A stretch of DNA of 64,000 bases from the NCBI RefSeq assembly GCF_963973895.1, contig NZ_CAXBBF010000001.1; one strand, 5' to 3'. The stretch's first letter is position 1, and every line of letters starts with the position of its first letter. Origin of the DNA: Porticoccus sp950063125. GTDB lineage: Bacteria > Pseudomonadota > Gammaproteobacteria > Pseudomonadales > Porticoccaceae. Below the pieces are notes generated by a model. That model made no database searches and was not told the DNA's origin. It saw nothing but the letters and a program-made list of their open reading frames with translations. The position numbers were made by a program, and so were the translations under genes. Positions 52,712-61,956 of the stretch are shown in pieces.

Positions 52712-53914
52712 TTACACAAATGCCTTTCTGGGCAATGATTTCAGTTCATAGAGTGATAATACAATAACCGGCAACCAGAAAATCAGCCAATAGCCGCGGG
52801 GTCTGGAAATCACGGAATCGAGATTGACCAGGCCCATTGTACAGGCGAATGCAAAGAGAACAGTGGCCACGACTGCATAGGGGTTGGCTCGCAATTTCCA
52901 GCCGGTGAGCAATACCGTCAACATCATCAGTAACAGCAGGGTGAGACCGACAATGCCGCCTGATAGCAGGGCGCCGAGATAGACGCTGTGGTAAGCACTC
53001 CAACCGGCCAGCCCGCCTTCAGCGATATAAATTGTCGTTCCATGACCATGGCCGAACCAGTAATGATGAAACTCCTTCAGATAGCCCGACCAAAGATCAA
53101 GCCTGGAGCTTTGTCCCTTTTCAATATAGGCATCAATGAGTGGTGCGAGAAAAATGCAGGCCGCTATCAGTAATATCAGGCCAAGCCCGATCAGTATAAG
53201 CTTGGTCCTGTTTTTGATGGGAGAAAGGGCAACCATGGCAAAACCGAAAAACAGGGTTCCGGCAATGGCCAATCGCGTATGGGTCAATACCAGGGTGACC
53301 AGAAAAACCGTTAACGCAACCAGCAACAGCAGGATAGTGGACTTCCGCTCCCGGTTCCCCGGTTCATAGAGAAGGCTGCCAAGACAGAGCAGGGCTCCTG
53401 CACCCAGACAAAACCCGGTGCGTACTTTGTCTACTAATGGGCCCGGAATGGTAAATCGCCTGGTGAGGGGGTACTCCAGATACAGGTAGTGGTATGCCGC
53501 ATAACACGCGGCGGTAATACTGCCGACAATAATCAGCCATTTGACGAGACGCTGTAACCAACGGTCTGCCCCGTTAAAAGTAAATAAAAAAATAACCCAG
53601 AAACTGACCAGATAAAAAATATCTTTTATCGGATTAAAAATGTCGCGGCTCCTTTCAGGTTCAGACCAGGCTAGGCTCAGCAAGGAATAACCCAAAAATA
53701 GGGATGAGGCGATCACTATCCGTGACTCAAGTAGGGCGGACCATTTGCACAGGCCTTTGAAGGCGATTAATGGAAAAGCAATACAGACAAAGAGTATGAA
53801 TAATTTCAGGTGAAGGTTTTTTTCGGGAATAAAAAAAATACTGGCCAGCAAAAAAACAACACTGTAAAAAAACAGTGTTTTTGTTTTTTCTTCAAACTGT
53901 AAAGTCGCAATCAT
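52712..53914 (-). CDS. waaL: O-antigen ligase-type membrane protein
   Basis: A 400-residue polytopic protein with about ten hydrophobic segments and a large periplasmic loop with GHGHGTTIYIAEGGLAGWSAYHSVYLGAL, including the His typical of the Wzy_C/WaaL family. WaaL joins O-antigen to the lipid A core on the periplasmic side. Wzy polymerases share this fold, but neighbours (core glycosyltransferases, no other Wzy pathway genes) favour the ligase. Leading codons are AT-rich. Confidence 0.82.
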   Translation of the reverse strand: MIATLQFEEKTKTLFFYSVVFLLASIFFIPEKNLHLKLFILFVCIAFPLIAFKGLCKWSALLESRIVIASSLFLGYSLLSLAWSEPERSRDIFNPIKDIFYLVSFWVIFLFTFNGADRWLQRLVKWLIIVGSITAACYAAYHYLYLEYPLTRRFTIPGPLVDKVRTGFCLGAGALLCLGSLLYEPGNRERKSTILLLLVALTVFLVTLVLTHTRLAIAGTLFFGFAMVALSPIKNRTKLILIGLGLILLIAACIFLAPLIDAYIEKGQSSRLDLWSGYLKEFHHYWFGHGHGTTIYIAEGGLAGWSAYHSVYLGALLSGGIVGLTLLLLMMLTVLLTGWKLRANPYAVVATVLFAFACTMGLVNLDSVISRPRGYWLIFWLPVIVLSLYELKSLPRKAFV

Positions 53915-53965
53915 TGTGATTTTAAATCCAGAACGGTTTTTTTAAGGGGGTGGGGGGCAAGCCCG

Positions 53966-54616
53966 TTACTTCCTGGTGTAGATGGTTGTCAATAAATCCT
54001 GCAACTCGGCAGTTCTAAAGGGGGAGCCCTCGCGGTCCTGGTATCCCTGAATGAAGCTGGGGAGGAATCGCATGAGAGCCGCCATATCTTCGGGGTAGCG
54101 AGCGGTGTGCTGGAAGTTTCTTATTCGAAACTCCCTGTCCAGTGGCTTGCGGTATATCTTCATGTCAGCAATATCGATAAGTCCCAGCCGATTTTCCGGG
54201 GTGACAACAATATTTCCCATGTGCAATGAGCGGAAATGAATGCCTTTTTCATGCAGTTCCCGGATAAAGCTGCCCAGTTTGTTGATAAGGATGAGGTCAA
54301 TGTTGTCGCCGAGCTTCTTGAGCGTTTTGCCGGTTAACGGTGAGTAATGCACAGCGGTTCGGTGAACGCATGGAATACGTAACAGCTCAATCACTGTCAC
54401 AGTAGGGATCCCTTTTTCGGCCAGCTTCTGCGCATTGCGAATAAACCGCTTCGAGTAAGGGTATATCCGGGCCAATGACAAGAGGTGTCTCGCCCGAAAC
54501 AGCTTCAAATAGGTGCCATCGGATAAAAGAAGCACTTTTTCACCGAAAGGGTCCGCTTCAATAACGGTAGTACCTTCCCGGAGGACCTGATAATCCTGCT
54601 TGGTCAGTTTTTTCAT
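53966..54616 (-). CDS. Kinase-like protein of the LPS locus, toluene-tolerance/Bud32-like
   Basis: The 216-residue protein resembles the Bud32-like kinase family once called toluene tolerance protein, placed next to waaL in P. aeruginosa (PA4998). The N-lobe has YLKLFRARHLLS with Lys. The loop reads HFRSLHMGNIVV, with Ser130 in the place of the catalytic Asp, while the metal site IDIADM keeps Asp. It lies 51 bases upstream of waaL on the same strand and is divergent from hldE. Confidence 0.75.
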   Translation of the reverse strand: MKKLTKQDYQVLREGTTVIEADPFGEKVLLLSDGTYLKLFRARHLLSLARIYPYSKRFIRNAQKLAEKGIPTVTVIELLRIPCVHRTAVHYSPLTGKTLKKLGDNIDLILINKLGSFIRELHEKGIHFRSLHMGNIVVTPENRLGLIDIADMKIYRKPLDREFRIRNFQHTARYPEDMAALMRFLPSFIQGYQDREGSPFRTAELQDLLTTIYTRK

Positions 54617-54699
54617 AAGACTCCGGTCCCTGCTGCGGGCCCATTATAAAGGTCGTGCCCTATGGTAAGATACCCTCAATTTACCCTTGGATAATTCCG

Positions 54700-56124
54700 A
54701 TGAAATTGACTGTTCCTCGCTTTGACAAGGCTCAGGTTCTGGTGGTCGGTGATTTGATGCTGGATCGCTATTGGCATGGCAATACTTCCCGGATATCCCC
54801 TGAAGCCCCGGTCCCGGTTGTCAACGTAGCCCAGTGTGAGGACCGTATGGGCGGTGCGGGCAATGTGGCCCTGAATATTGCCACGCTGGGCGCCGGTGCG
54901 TCGCTGGTAGCTGTTGTCGGCCGGGATGAAGCCGCCACAGCGTTGCGGACCCGTCTCGATTCCGCAGGCATCCACGCGGATCTGCAAGTTTCCGACACAA
55001 AACCGACCATTACAAAATTGCGGGTGATCAGCCGACACCAGCAATTATTGCGCCTTGATTTTGAAGAAAGTTTTGCTGCGGCGGACTGCGATCAATTGCC
55101 TGCGAAAGTCGCCTCCCTGCTGGCCAATGTCGGTGTGCTGGTGCTGTCCGATTATGCCAAAGGGGCACTGCAACAACCCCAGGAGTTCATTCGTGCCGCC
55201 CGGGATGCCGGCATTCCCGTGCTGGTGGATCCAAAGGGGACCGATTATGAGCGTTATCGTGGTGCCACGCTGCTGACGCCCAACCTTGCCGAGTTCGAGT
55301 CTGTGGTGGGGCCCTGTGAGAACGAACAGGCACTGGAAGATAAGGGTGCTGCATTACTTGAGCAGCTGGACATCGATGCCCTGCTGATTACCCGCAGCGA
55401 GCAGGGGATGACCCTGTTGCGCAAGGGGGTGCGGGAGCTGCACCTGCCCGCCAGGGCACGTGAGGTGTTCGATGTCACTGGTGCCGGCGATACCGTTATC
55501 TCGGTGTTGGCCGCAGCGCTTGCCGCTGGTGAGGACTTGCCTGAGGCCGTGGCCATGGCCAATATTGCCGCCGGTATCGTGGTGGGCAAATTGGGCACGG
55601 CAACCGTGAGCATGCCGGAGCTGCGCCGCGCCATTCAACAGGAGCAGGGCTTCGAGCGGGGCGTGGTCAATGAAGAGCAGTTGGTCGCCGATGTGGCAGA
55701 TGCTCGCGCCCATGGTGAGCGGATTGTATTTACCAACGGTTGCTTTGACATTCTCCATGCCGGCCATGTGGGCTATCTGGAGCAGGCGCGGAAATTGGGT
55801 GACCGCTTGATCGTCGCGATCAATTCCGATTCCTCCGTGACCCGGCTCAAGGGTGCAGGTCGGCCGATCAATTCGGCAGACCGGCGCATGACGGTTTTGG
55901 CGGGCCTGGAGGCGGTCGACTGGGTGGTATCTTTTGAAGACGACACCCCGGAGCGGCTGCTTGAACTGATCCGTCCCGACATCCTGGTGAAAGGGGGTGA
56001 TTACAGCCGCGAGCAAGTGGTGGGTTGGCAAATTGTCGAAGGTTATGGCGGTCAGATCGCAGCCCTGGATTTTCTGGATGACTGCTCTACAACGGCTATT
56101 GTCAGCAAAATTCAGAAAAAGTAA
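54700..56124 (+). CDS. hldE: Bifunctional heptose-7-phosphate kinase/heptose-1-phosphate adenylyltransferase
   Basis: HldE makes ADP-heptose precursor for WaaC and WaaF. The 474-residue protein has an N-terminal ribokinase-type domain (GDLMLDRYWHG, catalytic TGAGDTVISVLAAALAAG) and a C-terminal cytidylyltransferase-type domain (NGCFDILHAGHVGYL with HxGH, about residue 347). The ATG at 54700 matches the family start MKLTVPRFD; the longer frame is not supported. Both catalytic halves are intact. Confidence 0.96.
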   Translation: MKLTVPRFDKAQVLVVGDLMLDRYWHGNTSRISPEAPVPVVNVAQCEDRMGGAGNVALNIATLGAGASLVAVVGRDEAATALRTRLDSAGIHADLQVSDTKPTITKLRVISRHQQLLRLDFEESFAAADCDQLPAKVASLLANVGVLVLSDYAKGALQQPQEFIRAARDAGIPVLVDPKGTDYERYRGATLLTPNLAEFESVVGPCENEQALEDKGAALLEQLDIDALLITRSEQGMTLLRKGVRELHLPARAREVFDVTGAGDTVISVLAAALAAGEDLPEAVAMANIAAGIVVGKLGTATVSMPELRRAIQQEQGFERGVVNEEQLVADVADARAHGERIVFTNGCFDILHAGHVGYLEQARKLGDRLIVAINSDSSVTRLKGAGRPINSADRRMTVLAGLEAVDWVVSFEDDTPERLLELIRPDILVKGGDYSREQVVGWQIVEGYGGQIAALDFLDDCSTTAIVSKIQKK

Positions 56125-56132
56125 GCAGTTAC

Positions 56133-56936
56133 TTACTTTCTGTTTCCTGGAGCTGCTGCCCGGATAGCTTTGTCAATGTTATCCCGCAGGTGAGTGGGGT
56201 TGATGGTGCCGATAATCGCACTGCTCACGCCGGGATGCTGAAAAATCATCTGAAAGGTTTTTTGCACGGGATCTTCCCCTGTTGTCAGAGTGGCGTGGCC
56301 GCTGGCCAGCGCTTTCTTGATCAGGATGCCTTTGTGCTGTGCCAGGCAATAATCGACCACCGGCAATTCGCGGTCGTACTGAAGATTCCAGGTCACCATG
56401 ACCGCATCGGATTTTTCGGCGGCCAGCAGCCCCCCCTCGACGGTTTTTGTGGACATGCCAAAGGCGCGAATTTTCCCCTCTGCCTTGAGTTGGGCCAGCA
56501 TATCCAGGGTGCCGTAGTCCCGTATGATGGCCTCATCGTTGCCGTCGGAATGAACCAGCACAATATCGATCATTTCCGTGCGCAGGCGCTTCAGGCTGCG
56601 CTCGACGCTGAAGCGGGTATGCTCCGGGGTGAAATCATAGAATGACTTTCCCTGCTCGAACTCCTCGCCGACCTTGCTGCAGATGATCCATGCTTCCCGC
56701 TGTCCCTTCAGCAGCTGACCCAACCGGGTTTCACTGGTGCCGTAGGCGGGTGCGGTATCAATCAGGTTAATGCCGTGCTCCCGTGCCATGTTGATCAGTT
56801 GTGCGGCCTGTTGATCATCGGGTATGGCAAAGTCATTGGGGTATTTTACACCCTGATCACGGCCGAGTTTTACGGTGCCGAGACCGAGAATACTCACGTC
56901 GATACCGGTGTTGCCGAAGGGTCTTCTGGGCAGCAC
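56133..56936 (-). CDS. Aldo/keto reductase
   Basis: The 267-residue protein has the AKR tetrad: Asp and Tyr in LIDTAPAYG, Lys in CSKVG and His in IVLVHSDG. A GTG at 56936 with GGAG six to seven bases upstream, two bases after the preceding gene's stop, is the best start; the frame is open nine codons earlier. It lies with the FAD oxidoreductase between hldE and waaA, as PA4992/PA4991 do in P. aeruginosa. Substrate unknown. Confidence 0.88.
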   Translation of the reverse strand: MLPRRPFGNTGIDVSILGLGTVKLGRDQGVKYPNDFAIPDDQQAAQLINMAREHGINLIDTAPAYGTSETRLGQLLKGQREAWIICSKVGEEFEQGKSFYDFTPEHTRFSVERSLKRLRTEMIDIVLVHSDGNDEAIIRDYGTLDMLAQLKAEGKIRAFGMSTKTVEGGLLAAEKSDAVMVTWNLQYDRELPVVDYCLAQHKGILIKKALASGHATLTTGEDPVQKTFQMIFQHPGVSSAIIGTINPTHLRDNIDKAIRAAAPGNRK

Positions 56937-56938
56937 CG

Positions 56939-58168
56939 CTATTCTCCGAAAACCGTATGCCACGGCGTGGGAGCCAGTGGGGGGTGTCCAAGAAAGCCAA
57001 GCTCTGGAATGGGTTCTGCTGAAGGTTGCAACAGGGATTGCTCCTGTATCAGGGCAATGGCTTCGTCGGCAAGGTTAGGTGTCAGGGTCAGTTTGGTGGG
57101 CCAGGCGACCATGACGTTCGGGCAGTTGTCTGCCCGGGAGACAAACGCTTTGTCGGGGCGGGCAAAATTGCGTTGTCGGGGTTCGGCGCGGTCCACCCGC
57201 AAGGTTGCCCACTGGGCATTGCCGAGATCGATCCAGGGCATCAACGTACTGAGCTCCTGTCTGGCGGCCCCGATCAATTGCTCAGCCGATTGGTTGACGC
57301 CCTTCTCTGCCAGACTCCCCCCCAGGTACCAGACCTGTGCGCCATCGGCGCAGGGGTGGCTGGAGATGGTCAGTCTGGGAGTGGTTTCTGCCCCCAGACA
57401 GTGACCATAAAACCGGTGTGGGTAATGGTGCTTGATCATGACCTGATGCAGTGGTCGGCGCTGCATTTGTGGAGCGGTTATACCGAGTTCGTTGAGCATG
57501 GCTTCATTGCCCTGCCCCCCGGTCAGTACAAACTGGCGAGCGTCAAGCCGACGGGTCTGTTGGTCGTACTCGAAGTTGATGGCTGCGGATCGGTCGCTGT
57601 TGCGCAGCCAGCGAGCCTGTTGCCAGTCAATCTGAAAAATGCGTCCGGCGCAGCAGTTATCGGTCAGCGCTTTGACCACCGTGGGCACATCGAGAACCAT
57701 ATCCACCAGCTGATAGAGGCCGCCCTTGAAGGCGCTGTGCTGGAAAATAGCGGGCCGGTCCTTTTTGGCCACCTTGTTGACTCGCCCGCGGGTCGCCTTG
57801 CTGGCGAGAAAGGTGGTCATCCGTGACAGTGCACTGCTGCTGGACCACAGGTAAAAATGATCGCTGAGAATGGCCGCGCCCCGGAGGTCAACGTCACCTT
57901 CGCCCGCCAGGCAGGCCCGCCAGTGATCCGGCATGTCGGCAATGGCCTCCGAGGCACCGGTGATATTGCCGCTTAGGGTATATTTGATACCGCCGTGAAT
58001 CATGCCCTGGCTGGCAGCCGTCTGGTCGCCGCCCAGTGCGGTTTGTTCAAGGAGTACCGCATTGTAGCCAGCCTTGACCAGCCTGTTGAGTAACCAGAGA
58101 CCGGCGATACCGCCACCAATAATGGCGACATCGCAACGGAGGTCGGTGTGGTTTCCACTTTTTTCCAT
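56939..58168 (-). CDS. FAD-dependent oxidoreductase, DAO family
   Basis: The 409-residue protein has the N-terminal dinucleotide-binding IIGGGIAGLWLLNRLVKAG and the FAD-linked SQGMIHGGIKY segment, typical of the glycerol-3-phosphate/D-amino acid oxidase family. A VDRAEPRQRN segment near residue 330 and LTPNLADEA near 380 are in the C-terminal catalytic part. Length is normal. It is the first gene of a pair with the aldo/keto reductase, and no pathway has been assigned to either. Confidence 0.87.
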   Translation of the reverse strand: MEKSGNHTDLRCDVAIIGGGIAGLWLLNRLVKAGYNAVLLEQTALGGDQTAASQGMIHGGIKYTLSGNITGASEAIADMPDHWRACLAGEGDVDLRGAAILSDHFYLWSSSSALSRMTTFLASKATRGRVNKVAKKDRPAIFQHSAFKGGLYQLVDMVLDVPTVVKALTDNCCAGRIFQIDWQQARWLRNSDRSAAINFEYDQQTRRLDARQFVLTGGQGNEAMLNELGITAPQMQRRPLHQVMIKHHYPHRFYGHCLGAETTPRLTISSHPCADGAQVWYLGGSLAEKGVNQSAEQLIGAARQELSTLMPWIDLGNAQWATLRVDRAEPRQRNFARPDKAFVSRADNCPNVMVAWPTKLTLTPNLADEAIALIQEQSLLQPSAEPIPELGFLGHPPLAPTPWHTVFGE

Positions 58169-58323
58169 AGAAAATAGATAATCTTGTTGCCGCTCGCCGA
58201 GCGATGACTTCAGGGCCTGTCAGCCGTTTGTTTTTGACAGGCCAGACAGACGCTAGTATACCCTGCCCAATATCTTTATGCTTTGCGAAAATCCGCGCAT
58301 TGCAGCGCAGCAGGAGACAGTTT

Positions 58324-59604
58324 TTGGCGCGTTTTCTCTATTCAGTATTGTTCTATCTGCTGACCCCCCTGATCCTGATACGTTTGCTGTGGCGAAGCGC
58401 CAGGGCACCGGCGTATCGTCGGCGCTGGCCGGAGCGCTTTGGTTTTGTGCCAACTATTGATCAAGACCAGACAACAAAAACGATCTGGGTTCATTCGGTT
58501 TCGCTGGGGGAGACCCTCGCTTCAGTGCCGATGGTTCGGCGGCTCCAGCAACGCTATCCCGAGTCGCAACTGGTGGTGACCACCATGACGCCGACCGGAT
58601 CGGCCTGCGTCAAAAATTCTTTCGGTGACACGGTCTATCATGTCTATGCCCCCTATGACCTACCCTGTGCGGTGAATCGTTTTCTGCGACGGGTCCGGCC
58701 GAATTTGCTGATCATCATGGAGACCGAACTCTGGCCCAACCTGATTCATGGCTGCGCCGATCATAATATCCCCATCGTTCTGGCCAATGCTCGCCTGTCA
58801 GCAAAATCGGCACGGGGTTACCGACGATTTGCCGCCCTGACGCGACCGATGTTGCAGCGTATCAATCACGTTGCTGTGCAGCACGAAGAAGACGGCAATC
58901 GGTTTCTGGCATTGGGTTTGCCCACATCACAACTGCTGGTGACGGGGAATATCAAGTTTGACCTGACGCTGGATGAGCCATTGCGAACCAGGGCTGCACA
59001 ACTCCGGGTCGAGTGGCAGGCGGGGTGTCGGCGCCCGGTTCTGTTGGTTGCCAGCACACATCGTGGGGAAGACGATATTTTGCTGGATGCTTTTGAGCGG
59101 ATTTACCAACATTTCCCGTCACTGTTGTTGGTGCTGGTGCCGCGTCACCCGGAGCGCTTTGACGACGTGACACAGCGCTGTCTGACGAGGGGGTTAAACA
59201 CCGTGCGCCGCAGCGAAGGAAAATCCCCCGCAATGACTGATCAGGTGCTGCTCGGCGATACCATGGGCGAACTGCTGGTATTTTTTGGCGCCTGCGATAT
59301 TGCGTTTGTCGGCGGCAGTCTGGTGCCCACCGGTGGCCACAACCTGATTGAACCGGCAGCCTGGCAGGTGCCGGTATTGAGTGGGCCACATCTGTTTAAT
59401 TTTGCCGATGTCTCGAGATTGCTGTTGGAGGCCGGCGGCATGGCCATTTGCAAAGATGCCCAGGCAATTGCCGATACCGTGGTAGGGCTGCTGGGCGATC
59501 CCGCTGCTGCCGCCCGGATGGGGGGGGCAGCAAAGATTGTGGCCGAGAAAAATCGCGGTGCGCTTGAGCGGTTGTTGGCGGTTATCGAACGCCAGCCTTG
59601 GTGA
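58324..59604 (+). CDS. waaA: Kdo transferase
   Basis: WaaA (KdtA) adds Kdo residues to lipid IV-A. The frame is open from 58204, but the family begins near RFLYSVLFYLLTPLI. A TTG at 58324 with AGGAG seven bases upstream gives 426 residues, close to E. coli WaaA (425). The membrane-anchor helix, WVHSVSLGETLASVPMV, METELWPNL and the GG-rich donor site FVGGSLVPTGGHNLIEPA are present. Its last 23 bases overlap tolC tail to tail. Confidence 0.94.
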   Translation: MARFLYSVLFYLLTPLILIRLLWRSARAPAYRRRWPERFGFVPTIDQDQTTKTIWVHSVSLGETLASVPMVRRLQQRYPESQLVVTTMTPTGSACVKNSFGDTVYHVYAPYDLPCAVNRFLRRVRPNLLIIMETELWPNLIHGCADHNIPIVLANARLSAKSARGYRRFAALTRPMLQRINHVAVQHEEDGNRFLALGLPTSQLLVTGNIKFDLTLDEPLRTRAAQLRVEWQAGCRRPVLLVASTHRGEDDILLDAFERIYQHFPSLLLVLVPRHPERFDDVTQRCLTRGLNTVRRSEGKSPAMTDQVLLGDTMGELLVFFGACDIAFVGGSLVPTGGHNLIEPAAWQVPVLSGPHLFNFADVSRLLLEAGGMAICKDAQAIADTVVGLLGDPAAAARMGGAAKIVAEKNRGALERLLAVIERQPW

Positions 59605-60997
59605 CATTGATGGTCGGATCCAGCCAGGCATTGAGCTGATAAATATCTTCCGGGCTCAATTGACCAGCCACTTCCTTCAGGCGCAACAGGCTGCCGATAT
59701 AATCGAAACGGGCGTTGGCGTAGTCACGGCGTGCCTGGTAAAGGTTTTGCTGGGCGAGCAACACATCGACAATGTTGCGGGTTCCCGCATCGTAGCCAGC
59801 CTGGGTTGCTTCCAGTGCACTGGCTGCCGATGTGATGGCCTGGTTTCTGGCATTCACCCGGGCCTTGTCGGTGAGGACGGACAGGTGCTGAGAACGGGCC
59901 TGCTGCACGGTATTGCGTTGTGCGCCAGTAAAGACTTCGCTTGCTTCAACGGATCGATGGAAGGCCTGCCGGCGCTCGGCGCTGATCAGACCCCCGGTAA
60001 AAATGGGGATAGTCAGCTGCAGCCCCACCACATGGCCGTCCTGCTTGGTTTCCGACGGGCTGATGTAATACGGGTTGGGGGGATCACTGATATCCCGCCC
60101 TCTAAATTCACTTTTTGACTGATCGTCAAAATAGGATATCGAGCCCGACAAAGTGGGGGCATGCTCGTATTTTTTCGAGTTGGCGTTTTCTTCGGCTGCA
60201 TCCCGCTGGTATTTGGTGGCCTGCAGTGTGAAGTTATTCTGCAGGGCAAACTGAACCCAGTCTTCGCGGCTGAGGGGTTGGGGATCGACAATCGGGAAAT
60301 CCGGCATCAGACCCGCCAGTTGTTCATACCGCTGGCCGGTGAGTACGGTTAAACCCTCAAAGGCGATATCCAGTGCACCGCGGATTTCCAGGGTGTTTAC
60401 CTTGGCACTATCAAAGGCCGCCTGAGCTTCGTGGACATCGGTAATGGGCAGCAGGCCCACTTCGAAGCGCTCGGTAGTTTGTTCGAGTTGCCGCTGGATG
60501 GCTTTTTGTTCGGCCAGGGCCGTTTCCAGATTTTCTCTGGCCCGCAGAACCTCAAAATAGGCGTCGGCAGTGCGGAGGATCAGGAGCTGCTGATCGGCGG
60601 CAAACTGCAGCCGGGCCTGTTCGCTGAGCGCCTTGCCCTGCTGAAAGGTGAACCAGGCGGGCAGGTCGAAAATTGGCTGTGTCAGGCTGATGGAATAGCC
60701 CTTTGTATCCGTATCCGTATGACCCTCACGACCGAAGACAGCGCCCTGTCCCAGCACGGTGGTGTTTGCTCCGTCAGACTCCAGTTCTTCGTACTCGCCT
60801 CTTGCGGTAATTTGTGGCAGCAGGCCGGCACGGGCAATATTTTTTGACTCACTGCCCGCCCGGAATGCAGCCTGAGCGGCCCGCAATTGTGGGTCGTGTT
60901 CCACCGCCTGTTCATAAATCTGAGACAGCGTCTCGCCGACGGCAAAAGGGCTGATCAAAACCAGTGCCAGACAGCGTAGATGTTTCAAAGGGTGCAT
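59582..60997 (-). CDS. tolC: TolC-family outer membrane channel
   Basis: TolC forms the trimeric exit duct for multidrug efflux and type I secretion. The 471-residue protein has a signal peptide (about 1-22), and two similar halves with the helical coiled-coil tunnel pattern and conserved NIVDVLLAQQNLYQARRDYANARFDYI in the second half. The ATG at 60997 has AAGGA eight bases upstream, favoured over the ATG five codons earlier. It follows waaA convergently. Confidence 0.93.
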   Translation of the reverse strand: MHPLKHLRCLALVLISPFAVGETLSQIYEQAVEHDPQLRAAQAAFRAGSESKNIARAGLLPQITARGEYEELESDGANTTVLGQGAVFGREGHTDTDTKGYSISLTQPIFDLPAWFTFQQGKALSEQARLQFAADQQLLILRTADAYFEVLRARENLETALAEQKAIQRQLEQTTERFEVGLLPITDVHEAQAAFDSAKVNTLEIRGALDIAFEGLTVLTGQRYEQLAGLMPDFPIVDPQPLSREDWVQFALQNNFTLQATKYQRDAAEENANSKKYEHAPTLSGSISYFDDQSKSEFRGRDISDPPNPYYISPSETKQDGHVVGLQLTIPIFTGGLISAERRQAFHRSVEASEVFTGAQRNTVQQARSQHLSVLTDKARVNARNQAITSAASALEATQAGYDAGTRNIVDVLLAQQNLYQARRDYANARFDYIGSLLRLKEVAGQLSPEDIYQLNAWLDPTINVTKAGVR

Positions 60998-61291
60998 CGG
61001 AAATCCTTCCATCAGGTGGCTTGTCAGCGCGAGAGTCTAGCAGATTTTGAACATTGGAACATAGCCCTGTCCTTGGAGCTGGGTTTCGAAATAGCCTGCG
61101 CAGCTGATGAGGTTTCAGGTATTGTGAATGCTGGGAGTGACATGAGTTTGAGTCAGGAAAATTTGCCGGTTGGCCGTTTTTTGATGAGAGGATGTGCTGG
61201 TGGCGTGCTGGCCGTCAAGAGCCGTTTATTGCCCCTGAAAGCATGACCCGCGAATGGGTATCGGTTACAGTGTAAAAAAAGGGGGTTGGCT
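60998..61291. other. Divergent control region of tolC and nudF
   Basis: This 294-base gap is the longest without a gene. It has direct repeats GAACATTGGAACAT near 61048-61061 and a G run before nudF. I see no convincing promoter pair, operator or small gene; short open frames here have no ribosome binding site and no recognisable product. Confidence 0.4.
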
Positions 61292-61897
61292 ATGTCCGAG
61301 GCGGATCGCTACACGCGGAAAGATGTCGAGGTGCTCGGCCGTGAACAGGTGTTTCGTGGTTTTTTTTCGATGCTAAAACTGACCCTGAGGCACAAACTTT
61401 TCTCCGGTGAATGGTCAGAGCCCATTGTGCGGGAGTTATTCGAGCGGGGCAGTTGCGTGGGAGTGCTGCTCTATGACCCACAACATGAATTGTTAGCTCT
61501 GGCGGAACAGTTTCGCGTGGGTGCTCTGGCGGATGAAAACAGCCCTTGGTTGTATGAGGTAGTCGCCGGGATGGTTGAGCCGGGAGAAGAGCTTGAAGAA
61601 GTGGCCAGACGCGAGAGTTTTGAAGAGGCAGGGTTGACGCCTGACAGGTTGCTGCCGATCTGTGATTATTGGGTCAGTCCCGGTGGTACCAATGAAAGAA
61701 TGTATCTGTTTTGCGCGCTCCTCGACCTGAGCAAAGCGGGCGGTATTTACGGGCTGGATCATGAAGCGGAAGATATTAAACTCCACATCATGCCACGGGC
61801 TGAGGCTTTTGCCCGGCTTGATGAAGGCCAGTGTAATAATGCAGCAACTACAATCAGCTTGATGTGGCTGCGGATGAATCACCCGCATTTTGTGTGA
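61292..61897 (+). CDS. nudF: ADP-ribose pyrophosphatase
   Basis: NudF hydrolyses ADP-ribose to AMP and ribose-5-phosphate. The 201-residue protein has a complete Nudix box (GMVEPGEELEEVARRESFEEAG, about residues 93-114) and the NudF-type FRVGALADENSPWLYEVVAG just before it. The ATG at 61292 is taken as start, with a GGGGG run upstream; the TTG two codons earlier is also possible. It begins the nudF-DUF1249-cpdA-yqiA-parE run. Confidence 0.93.
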   Translation: MSEADRYTRKDVEVLGREQVFRGFFSMLKLTLRHKLFSGEWSEPIVRELFERGSCVGVLLYDPQHELLALAEQFRVGALADENSPWLYEVVAGMVEPGEELEEVARRESFEEAGLTPDRLLPICDYWVSPGGTNERMYLFCALLDLSKAGGIYGLDHEAEDIKLHIMPRAEAFARLDEGQCNNAATTISLMWLRMNHPHFV

Positions 61898-61956
61898 CAG
61901 ATTACGCCATTTTTGATGCCGGGAAAGTCAAGTCGGCGAAAACGTGACTGAGTACT

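Noticed and set aside
56115..56140. AAAGTAAG/CTTACTTT inverted repeat between hldE and the aldo/keto reductase as a terminator
   Set aside because: The stem is AT-rich and overlaps both gene ends; there is no GC stem with a T run.
60980..61246. Plus-strand open frame of 88 codons across the tolC/nudF gap
   Set aside because: It overlaps the tolC signal-peptide region in antisense, has no ribosome binding site, and shows no known motif.
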